Positions 15,951-26,094 of a stretch of DNA of 64,000 nt are shown one piece after another. Made by a program: the position numbers and the translations under genes. The DNA is from Ligilactobacillus cholophilus (lineage in GTDB: Bacteria > Bacillota > Bacilli > Lactobacillales > Lactobacillaceae). Within the stretch, counting starts at the first letter, position 1. The number at the start of each line of letters is the position of its first letter. The stretch is taken from assembly GCF_030389495.1 (NCBI RefSeq), contig NZ_CP127832.1:496001-560000 (forward strand), written 5' to 3'. The notes below the pieces were generated by a model that had not been told where the DNA came from, did not search any database, and worked only from the letters and a program-made list of their open reading frames with translations.

Positions 15951-16415
15951 ATGATCATTTTAATAATTGGCATTTTAAGTGCGGTTATTTATTTAGCCCT
16001 TAATTTATTTATGAAACCTTCTAAATGGAGAATATGGTTTGGCTGGATTGCTATGGTAATCTGTGCATTATCTTTAATTTTGTCTATGTTAAATTGGAAT
16101 GAACATTTAGGAATGGTTCAAGTCGATCAAATTCAAAATACTCAATTAGTTCCTCTAAATAGTAAAAATAAAATTGCTATTAGCAGAGAAAAAATTAAAT
16201 ACAGAACTAAGAAGGGTGTAATTAAAACTAAGATTAATAAACATGCTATAAAAATCGTTGAAGACTCAAAAGATGCATATATGATTACTACAACAGCTAC
16301 TTGGAAATTTAAAAATTCATTTTTAGAATTCCTATTTAAAATGCCCAATTATAACTATACACGAATTATAAAACAGGAATTTTATTTACCTGAAGATTGG
16401 GCAATCAAAAAATAA
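15951..16415 (+). CDS. DUF4811-like membrane protein
   Basis: A 154-residue protein with two N-terminal membrane helices (ILIIGILSAVIYLALNLFM and IWFGWIAMVICALSLILS) and a basic, mostly beta C-terminal domain containing KIAISREKIKYRTKKG and YNYTRIIKQEFYLPED. The plan matches the lactobacillar DUF4811 group as I remember it. Function unknown. GAAGGAG precedes the ATG. It is followed after 66 bases by another membrane gene on the same strand. Confidence 0.6.
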   Translation: MIILIIGILSAVIYLALNLFMKPSKWRIWFGWIAMVICALSLILSMLNWNEHLGMVQVDQIQNTQLVPLNSKNKIAISREKIKYRTKKGVIKTKINKHAIKIVEDSKDAYMITTTATWKFKNSFLEFLFKMPNYNYTRIIKQEFYLPEDWAIKK

Positions 16416-16481
16416 TTTTGAAAAAATGATTAAAATTCGTTAAAATAGTGAATATTATGTATACTGAAAGAGGAATTTATA

Positions 16482-16937
16482 ATGGAAAGCTGGCTTTTTT
16501 TATTTTTAATTTTAGCAGTAGCGATGTTTGGTAAAAACACCTCATTAATTGTTGCAACAGTTGTTGTAATGCTACTAAAATTACTTCCATTTGCTAGTAA
16601 ATTTATGGAAACTGTACATGATAAAGGAATCAACTGGGGAGTAACAATAATTTCTATTTCAATTTTAATACCAATTGCAACAGGAGAAATTTCGATTCAT
16701 GATTTAGTAAATATTGTAAAGTCACCAGCTGGTTGGATTGCAATTGGATGTGGAATTTTAGTTGCCATTTTATCTAAGTGGGGTGTTGATCAATTATCAA
16801 TTTCACCACAAGTTACGGTTGCGCTTGTTTTTGGTACAATTTTAGGTGTTGTACTATTTAAAGGAATCGCAGCAGGTCCGGTAATTGCAAGTGGTATTAC
16901 TTATGTTATTGTTACATTACTGCATTTAAGTTTTTAG
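16482..16937 (+). CDS. DUF441 (UPF0756) membrane protein
   Basis: A 151-residue, four- to five-helix membrane protein. [50 protein letters not shown] and [20 protein letters not shown] are typical of DUF441/YtwI proteins, common and uncharacterised in Firmicutes. GAGG lies before the ATG. It is followed by cvfB after a few bases and may be cotranscribed with it. Confidence 0.85.
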   Translation: MESWLFLFLILAVAMFGKNTSLIVATVVVMLLKLLPFASKFMETVHDKGINWGVTIISISILIPIATGEISIHDLVNIVKSPAGWIAIGCGILVAILSKWGVDQLSISPQVTVALVFGTILGVVLFKGIAAGPVIASGITYVIVTLLHLSF

Positions 16938-16952
16938 AAATAGGTGGATAAA

Positions 16953-17822
16953 TTGTTACAAGATATTTTAGCTCATAATATAACTGCAACAGTTACAGAT
17001 GAGAATGAAAATTATATTTTTGCTCAGTTTGAAGGATTAACCTTTAAATTAGCAAAGAATGAATTAATTAAACTACCAAAAATGGGTTCAAAGATTACAG
17101 GATGGGCCTATGAAAATGAAAAACATGATCTTCAATTAACTAAAAATCCACCTAAGAGTGGAATTGATAAATATGCATGGGGAACAGTAGTTAAAGTTCA
17201 ACGTAATTTAGGTGTTTTTGTTGATGTAGGTTTACCTAATAAAGATTTCGTTGTCTCAATGGATGACATGCCTGCATTACCTGAATTATGGCCAAATAAA
17301 GGCGACCGTTTATTAATTGCTCTTACAGTTGACTCACAAGGACGTGTATGGGGTAAACTTGCAACGGATGAGATGATTGAAGGTGTGAGTGACAAAGCTG
17401 ATAGTAGAATGAAAAACAAAGATGTTACAGCAACGGTCTATCAAGTAAAATTAAACGGAACTCATGTTATTACATCCGATTATAAATTAGGTTACATTCA
17501 TCCCTCAGAACGTGATCAAGAACCACGTTTAGGTGAAGTTGTACATGCACGCGTAATTGGAATAAATAAGAATAATGAATTAAATTTATCTCTTAAACCA
17601 AGAGCTTTTGAAGCAATTAGTGATGATGCTCAAATGATTTTAGCAGCATTACAACATTCACCAAGTAAAACATTACCTTTTACAGATAAGTCAAGTCCAG
17701 ATGAAATCAAAACTTATTTTGGAATTAGTAAAGGTGCATTTAAACGCGCAATTGGACATTTGATGAAAGCTGGTTTAGTTCATCAATCAGAAGGCACTCT
17801 TTACCTAAATGAAATCAATTAG
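16953..17822 (+). CDS. cvfB: S1-like RNA-binding regulatory protein CvfB
   Basis: About 289 residues: S1-like OB folds followed by a C-terminal winged-helix domain (about 230-285, SPDEIKTYFGISKGAFKRAI then GHLMKAGLV). YAWGTVVKVQRNLGVFVDVGL is a typical S1 strand. CvfB binds RNA and affects virulence gene and protease expression in Staphylococcus. The frame opens at GTG 16944, but AGGTGG at 16942-16947 is correctly placed for the TTG at 16953 (MLQDILAHN), which I prefer. In many lactobacilli xerD follows cvfB; here it does not, and a hairpin stands before ribT. Confidence 0.85.
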   Translation: MLQDILAHNITATVTDENENYIFAQFEGLTFKLAKNELIKLPKMGSKITGWAYENEKHDLQLTKNPPKSGIDKYAWGTVVKVQRNLGVFVDVGLPNKDFVVSMDDMPALPELWPNKGDRLLIALTVDSQGRVWGKLATDEMIEGVSDKADSRMKNKDVTATVYQVKLNGTHVITSDYKLGYIHPSERDQEPRLGEVVHARVIGINKNNELNLSLKPRAFEAISDDAQMILAALQHSPSKTLPFTDKSSPDEIKTYFGISKGAFKRAIGHLMKAGLVHQSEGTLYLNEIN

Positions 17823-17832
17823 CTTTACATTG

Positions 17833-17858
17833 TCAAGTTAATGTTATACATTACTTGA
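17833..17858 (+). terminator. Hairpin after cvfB, weak terminator or operator
   Basis: TCAAGT-T-AATGT, TAT loop, ACATT-ACTTGA: 11 base pairs with one bulged T and no T tract behind. It could be a weak terminator for cvfB or a regulator site for the ribT-scpA-scpB-rluB operon. Confidence 0.35.
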
Positions 17859-17902
17859 ATAATTATTGGTATAAGAGGAAAGTGTAGTAGGAGACTTTTT
17901 AA

Positions 17903-18271
17903 ATGTTAGTTAAATATAAAAACGACTATCAAAAAATTGCAATGGGATTATTATCTTTTATCCCTGACTTGAAAGAAATTTCAAGATTAGAAGCAGAAAT
18001 CAAATGGTATCAAGAAGACGAAAGTCGAGTATTATATCTATGGAAAGATGAGAATAAAGACTTTACAGGAATTGTAGGAGTTGAAATCAGTGATGATATT
18101 GTAATGTTACGTCAAATTGCTTTATCACCATCTGCAAGAGATCAAGATGTTTGTTTTGATATTTTAGATGCACTAAATAGTACATATCCAGATCATAAAA
18201 TGATGGGTAACATGGATATTGCTCCTATGATTACTAAATGGGAACAAAGAAATGAAAAGAAACGAAACTAA
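17903..18271 (+). CDS. ribT: RibT-like GNAT family protein
   Basis: A 122-residue protein of the RibT type, a short GNAT acetyltransferase relative. VLYLWKDENKDFTGIVGVEI and VMLRQIALSPSARDQ are the two central strands and the acyl-CoA-binding region in reduced form. In Bacillus RibT sits in the riboflavin operon; in lactobacilli it is regularly next to scpA, as here, and its substrate is unknown. GTAGGAG lies before the ATG. It overlaps the start of scpA by 20 bases. Confidence 0.75.
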   Translation: MLVKYKNDYQKIAMGLLSFIPDLKEISRLEAEIKWYQEDESRVLYLWKDENKDFTGIVGVEISDDIVMLRQIALSPSARDQDVCFDILDALNSTYPDHKMMGNMDIAPMITKWEQRNEKKRN

Positions 18272-19016
18272 TCAAGTAGAAGATGGCCTTACTTTTAAGT
18301 TCGAAAAGTTTGAGGGACCATTAGATTTATTACTTCATTTGATTCGTCAAAATGAAATGGATATTTATGATATTCCAATGGCCCAACTTACTAGTCAGTA
18401 TATGAATTATTTGCATGAAATGCAAACTCTTCAACTAGATGTTGCAGGAGAATATCTTGTAATGGCCTCAATGTTATTAAATATTAAGAGTAAAATGTTA
18501 TTACCAACTGAACAGGTAGAAAATGAAGAAATAGTAGAAGAATTTGAAGATCCGCGTGAGGAACTGGTTCAACAACTTTTACTTCATGAAACATTTCAAA
18601 ATGCTAGCCAACAGTTACAAATTTTGGAAACTCAGCGGCAGCAACATTATTCACGTGAACAAGCAGAAATTCCTGATGATGCTAAAATTGGTCGTTTGTC
18701 AGATGAACAAATGTCAGTAGAATTGTTACAAAATGCATTTCAAAGGATGCTTATACATAAGAAGATTGTAAAACCAATTAGTCGGAAAGTTAATGTGGAA
18801 AAATATTCTATTAAAGATGAAATTTCACGAATTAAAAATAAACTAATGAAGGTTAATCATCCAATTGAATTTAACAGTTTATTTGGTGAACAAGTTGAAG
18901 CGGAAGAATTAGTAACGACATTCTTAGCTTTATTGGAATTAATTAAACGTGGAGAAACATTAGTTACTCAACCTATTGAGTTAGGACCAATTACTTTAGA
19001 AAGAGGAGTTCATTAA
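18252..19016 (+). CDS. scpA: Segregation and condensation protein A
   Basis: A 254-residue kleisin. [30 protein letters not shown] is the ScpA N-terminal signature that binds the SMC neck, an acidic middle is rich in E, and the C-terminal winged helix ends [17 protein letters not shown]. With SMC and ScpB it compacts and separates chromosomes. The ATG lies inside the end of ribT and no later in-frame start fits, so translation is coupled. Its stop overlaps the scpB start (TAATG). Confidence 0.95.
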   Translation: MKRNETNQVEDGLTFKFEKFEGPLDLLLHLIRQNEMDIYDIPMAQLTSQYMNYLHEMQTLQLDVAGEYLVMASMLLNIKSKMLLPTEQVENEEIVEEFEDPREELVQQLLLHETFQNASQQLQILETQRQQHYSREQAEIPDDAKIGRLSDEQMSVELLQNAFQRMLIHKKIVKPISRKVNVEKYSIKDEISRIKNKLMKVNHPIEFNSLFGEQVEAEELVTTFLALLELIKRGETLVTQPIELGPITLERGVH

Positions 19017-19594
19017 TGTTATCTAATCAAGCTAAAATTGAAAGCTTAATTTTTGTGAGTGGTAGTGAAGGAATTACAGTCACTGAGATTTCTCATTTAA
19101 CAGGTTTACTTAAACCAGCAGTTTTAGAACAGGTTAAATTACTTTCTGAAAAGTATCAAAAAGATAGTAATTGTAGTTTTGAACTTTTACAAGCAGGAGA
19201 AACCTTAAAACTAGCCACTAAAAAGAAATTTTCAAAATTAGTTAAAGATTATTTTGAAACTCCAACAACTACATCACTTTCACAAGCAGCAATTGAAACA
19301 TTATCAATTATTGCATATAAACAACCAATAACTCGGGTTGATATCGAAGAAATTCGTGGAGTTAAAGTAAGTAATATGATTCAAAAATTACTTACTTTAG
19401 GATTAATTAAAGAAAGTGGAAGATTAGATGTTCCAGGTAGACCAATTCTTTATGCAACTACTGAAGAATTTCTTGATCACTTTGGATTGCAATCATTAAA
19501 AGATCTTCCACCTCTTAATCAAGAAGAAAACGAAAATGAAGAATCAAGTGATGACTTAATGGAATTATTTGAAAAAACAATAAAAGAAGAATAA
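19016..19594 (+). CDS. scpB: Segregation and condensation protein B
   Basis: A 192-residue protein with two winged-helix domains. [20 protein letters not shown] opens the first; [20 protein letters not shown] and [20 protein letters not shown] are the conserved centre. It dimerises and binds ScpA within the SMC complex. The tail is acidic ([11 protein letters not shown]). Start and stop overlap the neighbouring scpA by TAATG and rluB follows after 11 bases, forming one operon. Confidence 0.95.
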   Translation: MLSNQAKIESLIFVSGSEGITVTEISHLTGLLKPAVLEQVKLLSEKYQKDSNCSFELLQAGETLKLATKKKFSKLVKDYFETPTTTSLSQAAIETLSIIAYKQPITRVDIEEIRGVKVSNMIQKLLTLGLIKESGRLDVPGRPILYATTEEFLDHFGLQSLKDLPPLNQEENENEESSDDLMELFEKTIKEE

Positions 19595-19605
19595 GAGGCG
19601 AGATA

Positions 19606-20340
19606 ATGGCTATACGTTTACAAAAATATATGGCGCAAGCTGGAGTAGCTTCTCGAAGAGCAAGTGAAAAATTAATTGTAGCAGGAAAAGTAAAAGTTAA
19701 TGGTAAAGTTGTAACTGAATTAGGTACTAAAGTAAATGGTAATGATTTTGTTGAAGTTAATGGCAAACTGATTGAACAAGTTGAAACAAAAGAGTATTTC
19801 TTATTTTATAAGCCACGTGGTGTAATTTCTGCAGTTAAGGATGATAAGGGCAGAAAGGTTGTAACTGATTATTTTACAGACATTCCGCAACGCTTATATC
19901 CAGTCGGACGACTTGATTATGATACATCTGGCTTACTATTGATGACCAATGATGGTGAATTAGCTAATAAATTAATGCATCCCAAATATAAAATCGAAAA
20001 AACATATGTTGCAAAAGTTAAGGGAATTCCATCAAATGATAGTTTAAAACAACTTCGAATTGGAGTTAAACTTGATGATCATCATCGTTCTTCATCTGCA
20101 AAAGTGAAGATTTTATCTTCAGATAAAAAGACTGATACAGCGATTGTTTCAATCACAATTCATGAAGGTCGCTATCATCAAGTTAAGATTATGTTTGAAA
20201 AAGTAGGACATCCAGTTAAGAAACTTAAACGAGAAAGATATGGTTTCTTAACACTTGATGGTTTAACTGCTGGTCAATTTCGACCATTATCTCATAATGA
20301 AGTTCATAAGCTTGAAAAAATGGTTAGCAATAAAAGATAA
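19606..20340 (+). CDS. rluB: 23S rRNA pseudouridine synthase, RluB family
   Basis: A 244-residue RsuA/RluB family enzyme. An S4 RNA-binding domain (RLQKYMAQAGVASRRASEKLI) comes first, then the catalytic domain with GRLDYDTSGLLLMTNDGEL around residues 104-122, whose first Asp is the expected catalytic residue. It would isomerise a uridine in 23S rRNA helix 89. The scpA-scpB-rluB order is conserved in Firmicutes. GAGGCGAG stands before the ATG. A strong terminator follows at once. Confidence 0.93.
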   Translation: MAIRLQKYMAQAGVASRRASEKLIVAGKVKVNGKVVTELGTKVNGNDFVEVNGKLIEQVETKEYFLFYKPRGVISAVKDDKGRKVVTDYFTDIPQRLYPVGRLDYDTSGLLLMTNDGELANKLMHPKYKIEKTYVAKVKGIPSNDSLKQLRIGVKLDDHHRSSSAKVKILSSDKKTDTAIVSITIHEGRYHQVKIMFEKVGHPVKKLKRERYGFLTLDGLTAGQFRPLSHNEVHKLEKMVSNKR

Positions 20341-20377
20341 AAAAAGACACTTTGTATTAATTACAAAGTGTCTTTTT
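20341..20377. terminator. Bidirectional terminator between rluB and mntH
   Basis: AAAAAGACACTTTGTA pairs with TACAAAGTGTCTTTTT around a 5-6 base loop, with A and T runs on both sides, so it can end both convergent genes. Confidence 0.88.
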
Positions 20378-20390
20378 ATTAATCAATTAG

Positions 20391-21968
20391 TTAACCATTT
20401 TGCTTACTTTCTTTGGCAATATTACGATTTGCTCGTGTAAAATCAACGATAATCCAAATTAATAATGCGAGAATTGCAACAATCAAAATAGCTGCAATTG
20501 TATTTGCCATATGAGTTTCACTTACAGTTGGATTTTGTCCAAAGAATCCTAAGATAGAATCTGGTAAACCTTTAAGGTTCAAGAATGTAAGTGAAATAAC
20601 GGAAATCCAACCAACAATTTTAACCCATAATGAATTTTTGAACCTTCCCATTTCTTCTTTACTATTGGTTAATAGTAATAGTGGAACCATTGAGAATGGT
20701 AAAGCAATAGCTAAGAATACTTGAGAATTATTCATTAGGTTATTTAATGCTTCATGTTGATCTAATTTAGACATTCCTGCAGTCATTGAAACACAAATTA
20801 AAACAGGAATTACTGAAATTAAACGTGTGATTAAACGTCTTGCCCATAAAGGTACACGTAAATGAATGAAACCTTCCATGATTACTTGTCCAGTTAATGT
20901 ACCTGTAATTGTAGAATTTTGACCAGATGCGAGTAGGGCAATAGCAAACAATGCTGATAAAGCACCTGTTTTTGCAATACTAATCAAAACATGATTTCGT
21001 AACATTGAAGTATCTGAAAGTGCTTGATATAAACCAAAGAATGATGGATCTTTTACAGCACCTGTCTTAAATACAGCAACTCCCATTACTAAAAGTAATG
21101 CATTTACAATTAAAGCAACTGATAATTGAATATTTGAGTCCCAAGCAGAAAATTTAACTGCTGTTGCAACTTCTTCTTCATCATTATGGTTAATTTCACG
21201 TGTTTGTGAAATTGCAGAGTGTAGATATAGATTATGTGGCATAACCGTTGCCCCAATGATACCTAATGCTCCTTGAATAGGTGTCATACCATTTACAACA
21301 GGTTTAGTAGAAAATGTATCTGCTGTTGGTATAATACCGCGAATAACTGCTCCCCAATTTGGATCAGATAGTGCAACTTCATAAACAAAGACGAATAATA
21401 TTACCATGATAAGAGCTACAACTAAGGCTTCAATCTTTCGAAATCCGATTTTAGTTAGTAATAATAGTAATAATACATCGAAAACTGTAATGAATACTGC
21501 TGCGATTAGTGGGATTCCAAATAATAAATATAATGCAATCGCTGCACCAATAACTTCCGCAATATCAGTAGCCATAATTGCTAGCTCAGTTAAAATCCAC
21601 AAAACAATTCCTAAAGGTTTACTTGTTCTTCTCCGAATTGCTTGTGCTAAATCATTTTGAGTAACAATCCCTAACTTAGCTGCCATATATTGAAGAAGCA
21701 TCGCAATTAAACTTGACATTAAAATGACAGACATTAATAAATATTGAAAATTTTGTCCACCTGTAATTGAAGTAGACCAGTTACCGGGATCCATATATCC
21801 AACAGCAACTAATGCTCCAGGCCCTGAATAAGCTAACAATGTTCGCCAAAATCCTTTTCCTTTCGGAACTTTAACAGTACCATTGATTTCCGCTAATGAT
21901 TGGCCGTGATCTGAATCAACGTGCTCGATAAATTCATGATGTTTACCGCGTTTCTCCGTGCTTGACAC
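20391..21968 (-). CDS. mntH: Manganese/divalent metal transporter, Nramp family
   Basis: About 525 residues with 11 membrane segments. The metal-binding signatures are present: [12 protein letters not shown] in helix 1 and [14 protein letters not shown] in helix 6. It imports Mn2+ with protons; lactobacilli accumulate manganese for oxidative defence. The frame opens at GTG 21980, but AAAGGTGG points to the GTG at 21968. The N-terminus is long and polar (about 45 residues, His/Asp-rich) before helix 1. A promoter with an inverted repeat in its spacer lies at 22006-22036, a likely manganese-dependent operator. Confidence 0.93.
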   Translation of the reverse strand: MSSTEKRGKHHEFIEHVDSDHGQSLAEINGTVKVPKGKGFWRTLLAYSGPGALVAVGYMDPGNWSTSITGGQNFQYLLMSVILMSSLIAMLLQYMAAKLGIVTQNDLAQAIRRRTSKPLGIVLWILTELAIMATDIAEVIGAAIALYLLFGIPLIAAVFITVFDVLLLLLLTKIGFRKIEALVVALIMVILFVFVYEVALSDPNWGAVIRGIIPTADTFSTKPVVNGMTPIQGALGIIGATVMPHNLYLHSAISQTREINHNDEEEVATAVKFSAWDSNIQLSVALIVNALLLVMGVAVFKTGAVKDPSFFGLYQALSDTSMLRNHVLISIAKTGALSALFAIALLASGQNSTITGTLTGQVIMEGFIHLRVPLWARRLITRLISVIPVLICVSMTAGMSKLDQHEALNNLMNNSQVFLAIALPFSMVPLLLLTNSKEEMGRFKNSLWVKIVGWISVISLTFLNLKGLPDSILGFFGQNPTVSETHMANTIAAILIVAILALLIWIIVDFTRANRNIAKESKQNG

Positions 21969-22005
21969 ATCGAAAACCACCTTTCGCTTTCTATTTCAGT
22001 GGGTA

Positions 22006-22036
22006 ATTATACTCTTAATTCAATCGAATTAAAAGT
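22006..22036 (-). promoter_or_regulatory. mntH promoter with inverted-repeat operator candidate
   Basis: On the minus strand TTTTAA (22034-22029), 17 bases, TATAAT (22011-22006). The spacer holds ACTCTTAATTC-AATC-GAATTAAAAGT (22011-22036), 11-base arms with one mismatch. A DtxR-family (MntR) site in this position would be expected for mntH. A second near-palindrome, TTAGGCATGCCCAA (22041-22054), lies just upstream and also resembles DtxR-type boxes. Confidence 0.45.
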
Positions 22037-22133
22037 ATTTTTAGGCATGCCCAACAATTATTTAATAATATATTTTTCAATTTAAATCTTGATATAATAT
22101 AATAATTTTATTGAATTAATGAGGAGAAATACA

Positions 22134-23168
22134 ATGAATTATTATTTATTACATTTTTTCAGTGATAAACAATCTCGAAAACCAGCAGTAATTCGCCAAA
22201 TTTTATCAAATAAAAAAACGAGTTCTTCATTATATTGGGGGATGAGATATCAACTATTAAATTATTTAAATGTAATTCCAACGTTAAATACTGAAAAATT
22301 TAATATGGCAATAAAAAAATTAATTCAAAAAGATTTATTAATTCATAACGATAATGAATTATTGTTGAGCGAAAAGGGAATTGAAATGAAAAACAAGTTT
22401 GATGAATGTCATTATAAACTTGATCACCCTGAACTTTTCTTGAAAATTAACTATTCATTGTGGAATGCATTAATGTTACTAATGATACAAGTCAGTTCTG
22501 AATATAGCTATCAAAATAAAAAATATTATGTTGCATCTAATAATCTTCAAGCTCAGTTTTTAGTTAAGCAATGGATTAACAAATTTGGCTTTGAACAATT
22601 GAAAACTGAAGTTAAAGATTGTTTAATGGCATTTTTAAAGCAACAAGATGAACTTAAAGCTGATATTTTTTCACAAAAATTAATAGGTCATGATTATTCA
22701 GGGTTATCAAATGACCAAATTGCACATCACTACAATTTAAACACGCTTGATGTTGATATTATATTTCATGATTTAGCAGTTCAGTTTGCATATTTTATCT
22801 TATCAAAAAAGGATCATTTATCATTATTAGTGCAAAAATCAATGTTATCAGGAATTTTTTCAGATACAATTAAACAGACTAAGGAATTATTTGATTCTGG
22901 TTTATCATTGAAACAAATTGTTACAGAAAGAAAACTCAAAATAAGTACAATTCAAGAACATATAGAAATTTTAGCTATTATTGAAAAAAACTTTCCATAC
23001 AACAAATTCATAAATGAGAACGAAGTCGAATATTTAGATAATTTATACCAAGGAAATATTGATAAGTGGCAATTTAATAAAATGAATGAGGATGAAATGA
23101 ATATTTCATTTTTCAAATTTAGATTATTTTGCATAATGAGGTCACATGATGAGCAAAGAACTAAGTGA
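22134..23168 (+). CDS. YpbB-like helix-turn-helix protein linked to recQ
   Basis: About 344 residues, mostly helical, starting MNYYLLHFFSDKQSRKPAVI. The C-terminal third (ETKELFDSGLSLKQIVTERK then LKISTIQEHIEILAI) is a helix-turn-helix of the type found at the end of some RecQ proteins. In Bacillus and lactobacilli such a YpbB protein is encoded directly before recQ, probably as a partner. GAGGAGA is placed for the ATG at 22134, not for 22119. It overlaps recQ by 20 bases. Confidence 0.75.
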   Translation: MNYYLLHFFSDKQSRKPAVIRQILSNKKTSSSLYWGMRYQLLNYLNVIPTLNTEKFNMAIKKLIQKDLLIHNDNELLLSEKGIEMKNKFDECHYKLDHPELFLKINYSLWNALMLLMIQVSSEYSYQNKKYYVASNNLQAQFLVKQWINKFGFEQLKTEVKDCLMAFLKQQDELKADIFSQKLIGHDYSGLSNDQIAHHYNLNTLDVDIIFHDLAVQFAYFILSKKDHLSLLVQKSMLSGIFSDTIKQTKELFDSGLSLKQIVTERKLKISTIQEHIEILAIIEKNFPYNKFINENEVEYLDNLYQGNIDKWQFNKMNEDEMNISFFKFRLFCIMRSHDEQRTK

Positions 23169-24597
23169 AATTCTACATGAAGGTTTAAAAAAATATTTTG
23201 GATTTGATGAATTTAAAGAAGGCCAAGAAGAAACTTTAATAAGTTTATTAAATCGGCATTCAACATTGGCAATTTTACCAACTGGTACAGGAAAATCGCT
23301 TTGTTATCAATTATTTGCCAAGATAACTGGTAGACGCGTATTAGTTATCTCTCCGTTAATTTCTTTAATGCAAGATCAAGTAGAGCAAATGAAATATAAC
23401 AAATTGACAAATGTTGTGGCATTGACTTCTAGTTTAAGTCGAGAAGAACGAAATTATATACTGCATAATTTAGAAAAATATCAGTTTATTTTTGCATCTC
23501 CTGAGATTTTAAAAAATGAATATATTTTTCAAAAAATCAAAACAATAGGAATAGAACTATTAGTTGTAGACGAAGCTCACTGTATTGTTGAATGGGGACC
23601 TGATTTTAGACCAGATTACTTATTATTGGGAGAAATCAGGGAAAAATTAAAAAATCCATTAGTCTTGGCATTAACTGCAACAGCAACGCCAAAAGTTGCT
23701 AATGAAATTACTAGAGAATTGAATTTTAATTCTGAAGATAAAGTAATTAGATATTCAGTAGACCGTCCGAATATAATGCTTGCAACTGAAACATTAGATA
23801 GTGAAAAAGAAAAAAATAATCGCTTAATAGAATTAGTTAGTACTATTAAAGGACCAGGGTTGATTTATTTTTCTAGTAAGAAAAAAGCAGATGAGATTGC
23901 AGAATTGTTAAATAAAAAAACAAGACTGAAAGTTGCATCATATCATGCTGATTTAAATTTAGAAGATCGTTACTCTGTTCAACACCAATTCATAAATAAC
24001 AAATTGGATTTAATATGTGCAACAAGCGCGTTTGGAATGGGAGTTAACAAAAAAGATATTAGGTATGTCATTCATTATCACTTGCCTGGAGACTTAGAAA
24101 GTTATGTACAAGAAATTGGACGTGCTGGTCGAGATGGCAAGCAAAGTATTGCTATATTACTTTATTGTTTAGGTGATGAAAACATTCAGTATCAAATTTT
24201 AAAGGGCTCTCTTCCGACTGTATCAGATATTAAATACTACGCAGAACATAAAGAACTCTTACATAATATTAAAAACGAAGAGTTTGAATTATTAAAAGCA
24301 TTTTTTGCAATGAATATCTCTGCAGATGATTTGCTTAAATTTTTTGCAGAGAGAAAAAGAGATAAAAATCAGGCATTAATTAAAATGATTGATTATATTA
24401 ATTCAGACAAGTGTAAGCGACAATATATTTTAGATTATTTTCAAGATTTGAAAAAGATTAAACATGGAGAAAATTGTTGCACATATAATAAAAATTATAA
24501 TTTGAAACAATTAGGACTAAAATTACAAGAACAAACCAAAGAAAAAATTGAATTTTTAGATTACAAAGAATTAATGAAAAAATTATTTGCGATCTAA
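23149..24597 (+). CDS. recQ: ATP-dependent DNA helicase RecQ, short form
   Basis: About 482 residues. Helicase motifs: FKEGQEETLISLL (Q motif and motif 0), LPTGTGKSLCYQL (Walker A), VVDEAHCIVEWGPDFRPDY (DEAH), ALTATATPKV (III), FGMGVNKKDIRYVIHYHLPG, and QEIGRAGRDG (VI). A reduced RecQ zinc region follows (CKRQYILDYF, then NCCTYN), without the usual final CxxC spacing, and there is no HRDC domain. It would unwind forked or recombination DNA. GAGG at 23138-23141 serves ATG 23149 (or 23146). The overlap with the YpbB-like gene suggests they act together. Confidence 0.92.
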   Translation: MSKELSEILHEGLKKYFGFDEFKEGQEETLISLLNRHSTLAILPTGTGKSLCYQLFAKITGRRVLVISPLISLMQDQVEQMKYNKLTNVVALTSSLSREERNYILHNLEKYQFIFASPEILKNEYIFQKIKTIGIELLVVDEAHCIVEWGPDFRPDYLLLGEIREKLKNPLVLALTATATPKVANEITRELNFNSEDKVIRYSVDRPNIMLATETLDSEKEKNNRLIELVSTIKGPGLIYFSSKKKADEIAELLNKKTRLKVASYHADLNLEDRYSVQHQFINNKLDLICATSAFGMGVNKKDIRYVIHYHLPGDLESYVQEIGRAGRDGKQSIAILLYCLGDENIQYQILKGSLPTVSDIKYYAEHKELLHNIKNEEFELLKAFFAMNISADDLLKFFAERKRDKNQALIKMIDYINSDKCKRQYILDYFQDLKKIKHGENCCTYNKNYNLKQLGLKLQEQTKEKIEFLDYKELMKKLFAI

Positions 24598-24681
24598 TGC
24601 AACCTTAAATAAATTTTTATAGCATTCTTTATTTTAACTGTGGTAATATATTTTAGGATATAAAAGATATGAGGTGTAATT

Positions 24682-25275
24682 TTGAATCAAAAAAAGTCAA
24701 ATGATCATTCAAAAAAGCCTTGGGAAAATACTTTCGAAGAAGAAAAAGATGCTCAAGGTAACTTATCTAGAACTGCTAGAAGACAAAATTCAAAGAAGAA
24801 TACAGCATTAACAACTTCTTTATTAATTGTCTTTGTTGTGATTATTATTGGAGTGGTGGGCCTATATTTTTTATCGCAAAGAACGGCTAAGCAACATACA
24901 ACCCATAGTGACAAAATAGAGGTTGTATCGTCAAAAAAGAAGTCCTCTTCATCTTCTAAAAAAAGAGAAGCTAAGAAATCTTCTAAAAAATCAAGTGAAA
25001 AAAGTGAAGTTGTTTCTAGCTCAGCCGTTGAAGAAAGTAGTGTAAGTTCAACACAGCAAAATAATGAGGCACAAGAATCAAGTCAAGCTCAAGCAAGTAG
25101 TACAGCACAAAGCCAAAGTACAACTAATGCCCAATATGCTACAGTTGGCGCTGGACAAGGGGTATATCGTGTAGCTGTAAACAATGGTTTGACTGTTCAA
25201 CAGTTATTAGAATTAAACCCTGGTTTATCTTCAAATACTGAATTAACACCAGGACAAAAATTAAGAATTAAATAA
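24682..25275 (+). CDS. Membrane-anchored LysM domain protein
   Basis: A 197-residue protein with a charged cytoplasmic N-terminus, one membrane helix (TTSLLIVFVVIIIGVVGLYFL, about 44-64), a long Ser/Lys/Gln linker (65-150) and a C-terminal LysM domain (about 150-197: GVYRVAVNNGLTVQQLLELN then PGQKLRIK). LysM binds N-acetylglucosamine in peptidoglycan, so it probably tethers to or works at the wall. The start is a TTG with GAGGTG at proper spacing. The gene has its own terminator and precedes cmk, a position common in Bacilli. Confidence 0.85.
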   Translation: MNQKKSNDHSKKPWENTFEEEKDAQGNLSRTARRQNSKKNTALTTSLLIVFVVIIIGVVGLYFLSQRTAKQHTTHSDKIEVVSSKKKSSSSSKKREAKKSSKKSSEKSEVVSSSAVEESSVSSTQQNNEAQESSQAQASSTAQSQSTTNAQYATVGAGQGVYRVAVNNGLTVQQLLELNPGLSSNTELTPGQKLRIK

Positions 25276-25302
25276 TTAGGGGCATATGCCTCTAATTTTT
25301 TA
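25273..25302 (+). terminator. Terminator after LysM gene
   Basis: AATTAGGGGCATATGCCTCTAATT forms a stem with one G-T pair and is followed by six T. Confidence 0.75.
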
Positions 25303-25335
25303 TAATATTTGTATTTGTGATAAAGGAGCAGAATA

Positions 25336-26022
25336 ATGGATAAAATTCAAATTGCGATAGATGGCCCTGCATCTGCAGGAAAAAGCACAGTTGCAAAGAT
25401 TGTGGCAAATAAACTTCACTTTATTTATTGTGACACTGGGGCGATGTATCGTGCAGTAACATATGCTGCAATCAAAAAAAATATTAAATTGGATGATGAT
25501 CAAGCGTTAGGTGAGTTGCTTAAAAATATTGATATCAAGTTTGTTCCTGGCAAACCTGAACAACGTGTCTTTATTAACGAGGAAGAGGTTACTCGGGCAA
25601 TTCGAACACCTGAAATCACTAATAATGTTTCATTAGTTTCTGCTCAACCTAGTGTACGTAAGGCTTTGACACAACGCCAACAAGAAATTGCTGCTGAGGG
25701 TGGAATTGTGATGGATGGCCGTGATATCGGAACAACAGTATTACCCAATGCACAAGTTAAAATCTTTTTAGTAGCTAGTGTTCATGAAAGAGCTGTTCGT
25801 CGGTTTAAAGAAAACCAAGAAAAGGGAATTGATACACCTTTAGCAACTCTCGAAAAAGAAATTGAAGAACGTGATTATAAAGATTCTCATCGGGAAATTT
25901 CACCACTTGTAAAAGCTGATGATGCAATATTAGTAGATACGACATCATTAGACATAGATGGTGTCGTTGAAAGAATTTTAGAAATTGTTAAACAAAATAC
26001 AAAAGCAAGCGAAAATCAATAA
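25336..26022 (+). CDS. cmk: Cytidylate kinase
   Basis: A 228-residue kinase that makes CDP/dCDP from CMP/dCMP and ATP. Motifs: P-loop GPASAGKST (10-18), [12 protein letters not shown], the nucleotide-binding DGRDIGT and RxxxxDxxR lid with ERDYKDSHR. Full family length. AAAGGAG precedes the ATG. It lies upstream of rpsA, the order kept in most bacteria; a gap of 72 bases separates them. Confidence 0.96.
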   Translation: MDKIQIAIDGPASAGKSTVAKIVANKLHFIYCDTGAMYRAVTYAAIKKNIKLDDDQALGELLKNIDIKFVPGKPEQRVFINEEEVTRAIRTPEITNNVSLVSAQPSVRKALTQRQQEIAAEGGIVMDGRDIGTTVLPNAQVKIFLVASVHERAVRRFKENQEKGIDTPLATLEKEIEERDYKDSHREISPLVKADDAILVDTTSLDIDGVVERILEIVKQNTKASENQ

Positions 26023-26094
26023 TAATTACTGGAAATATTTGTAAAATTCAGTTAAAATAAATAATAGAGTTAGTCGTTAAGGAGGACATTGTCC

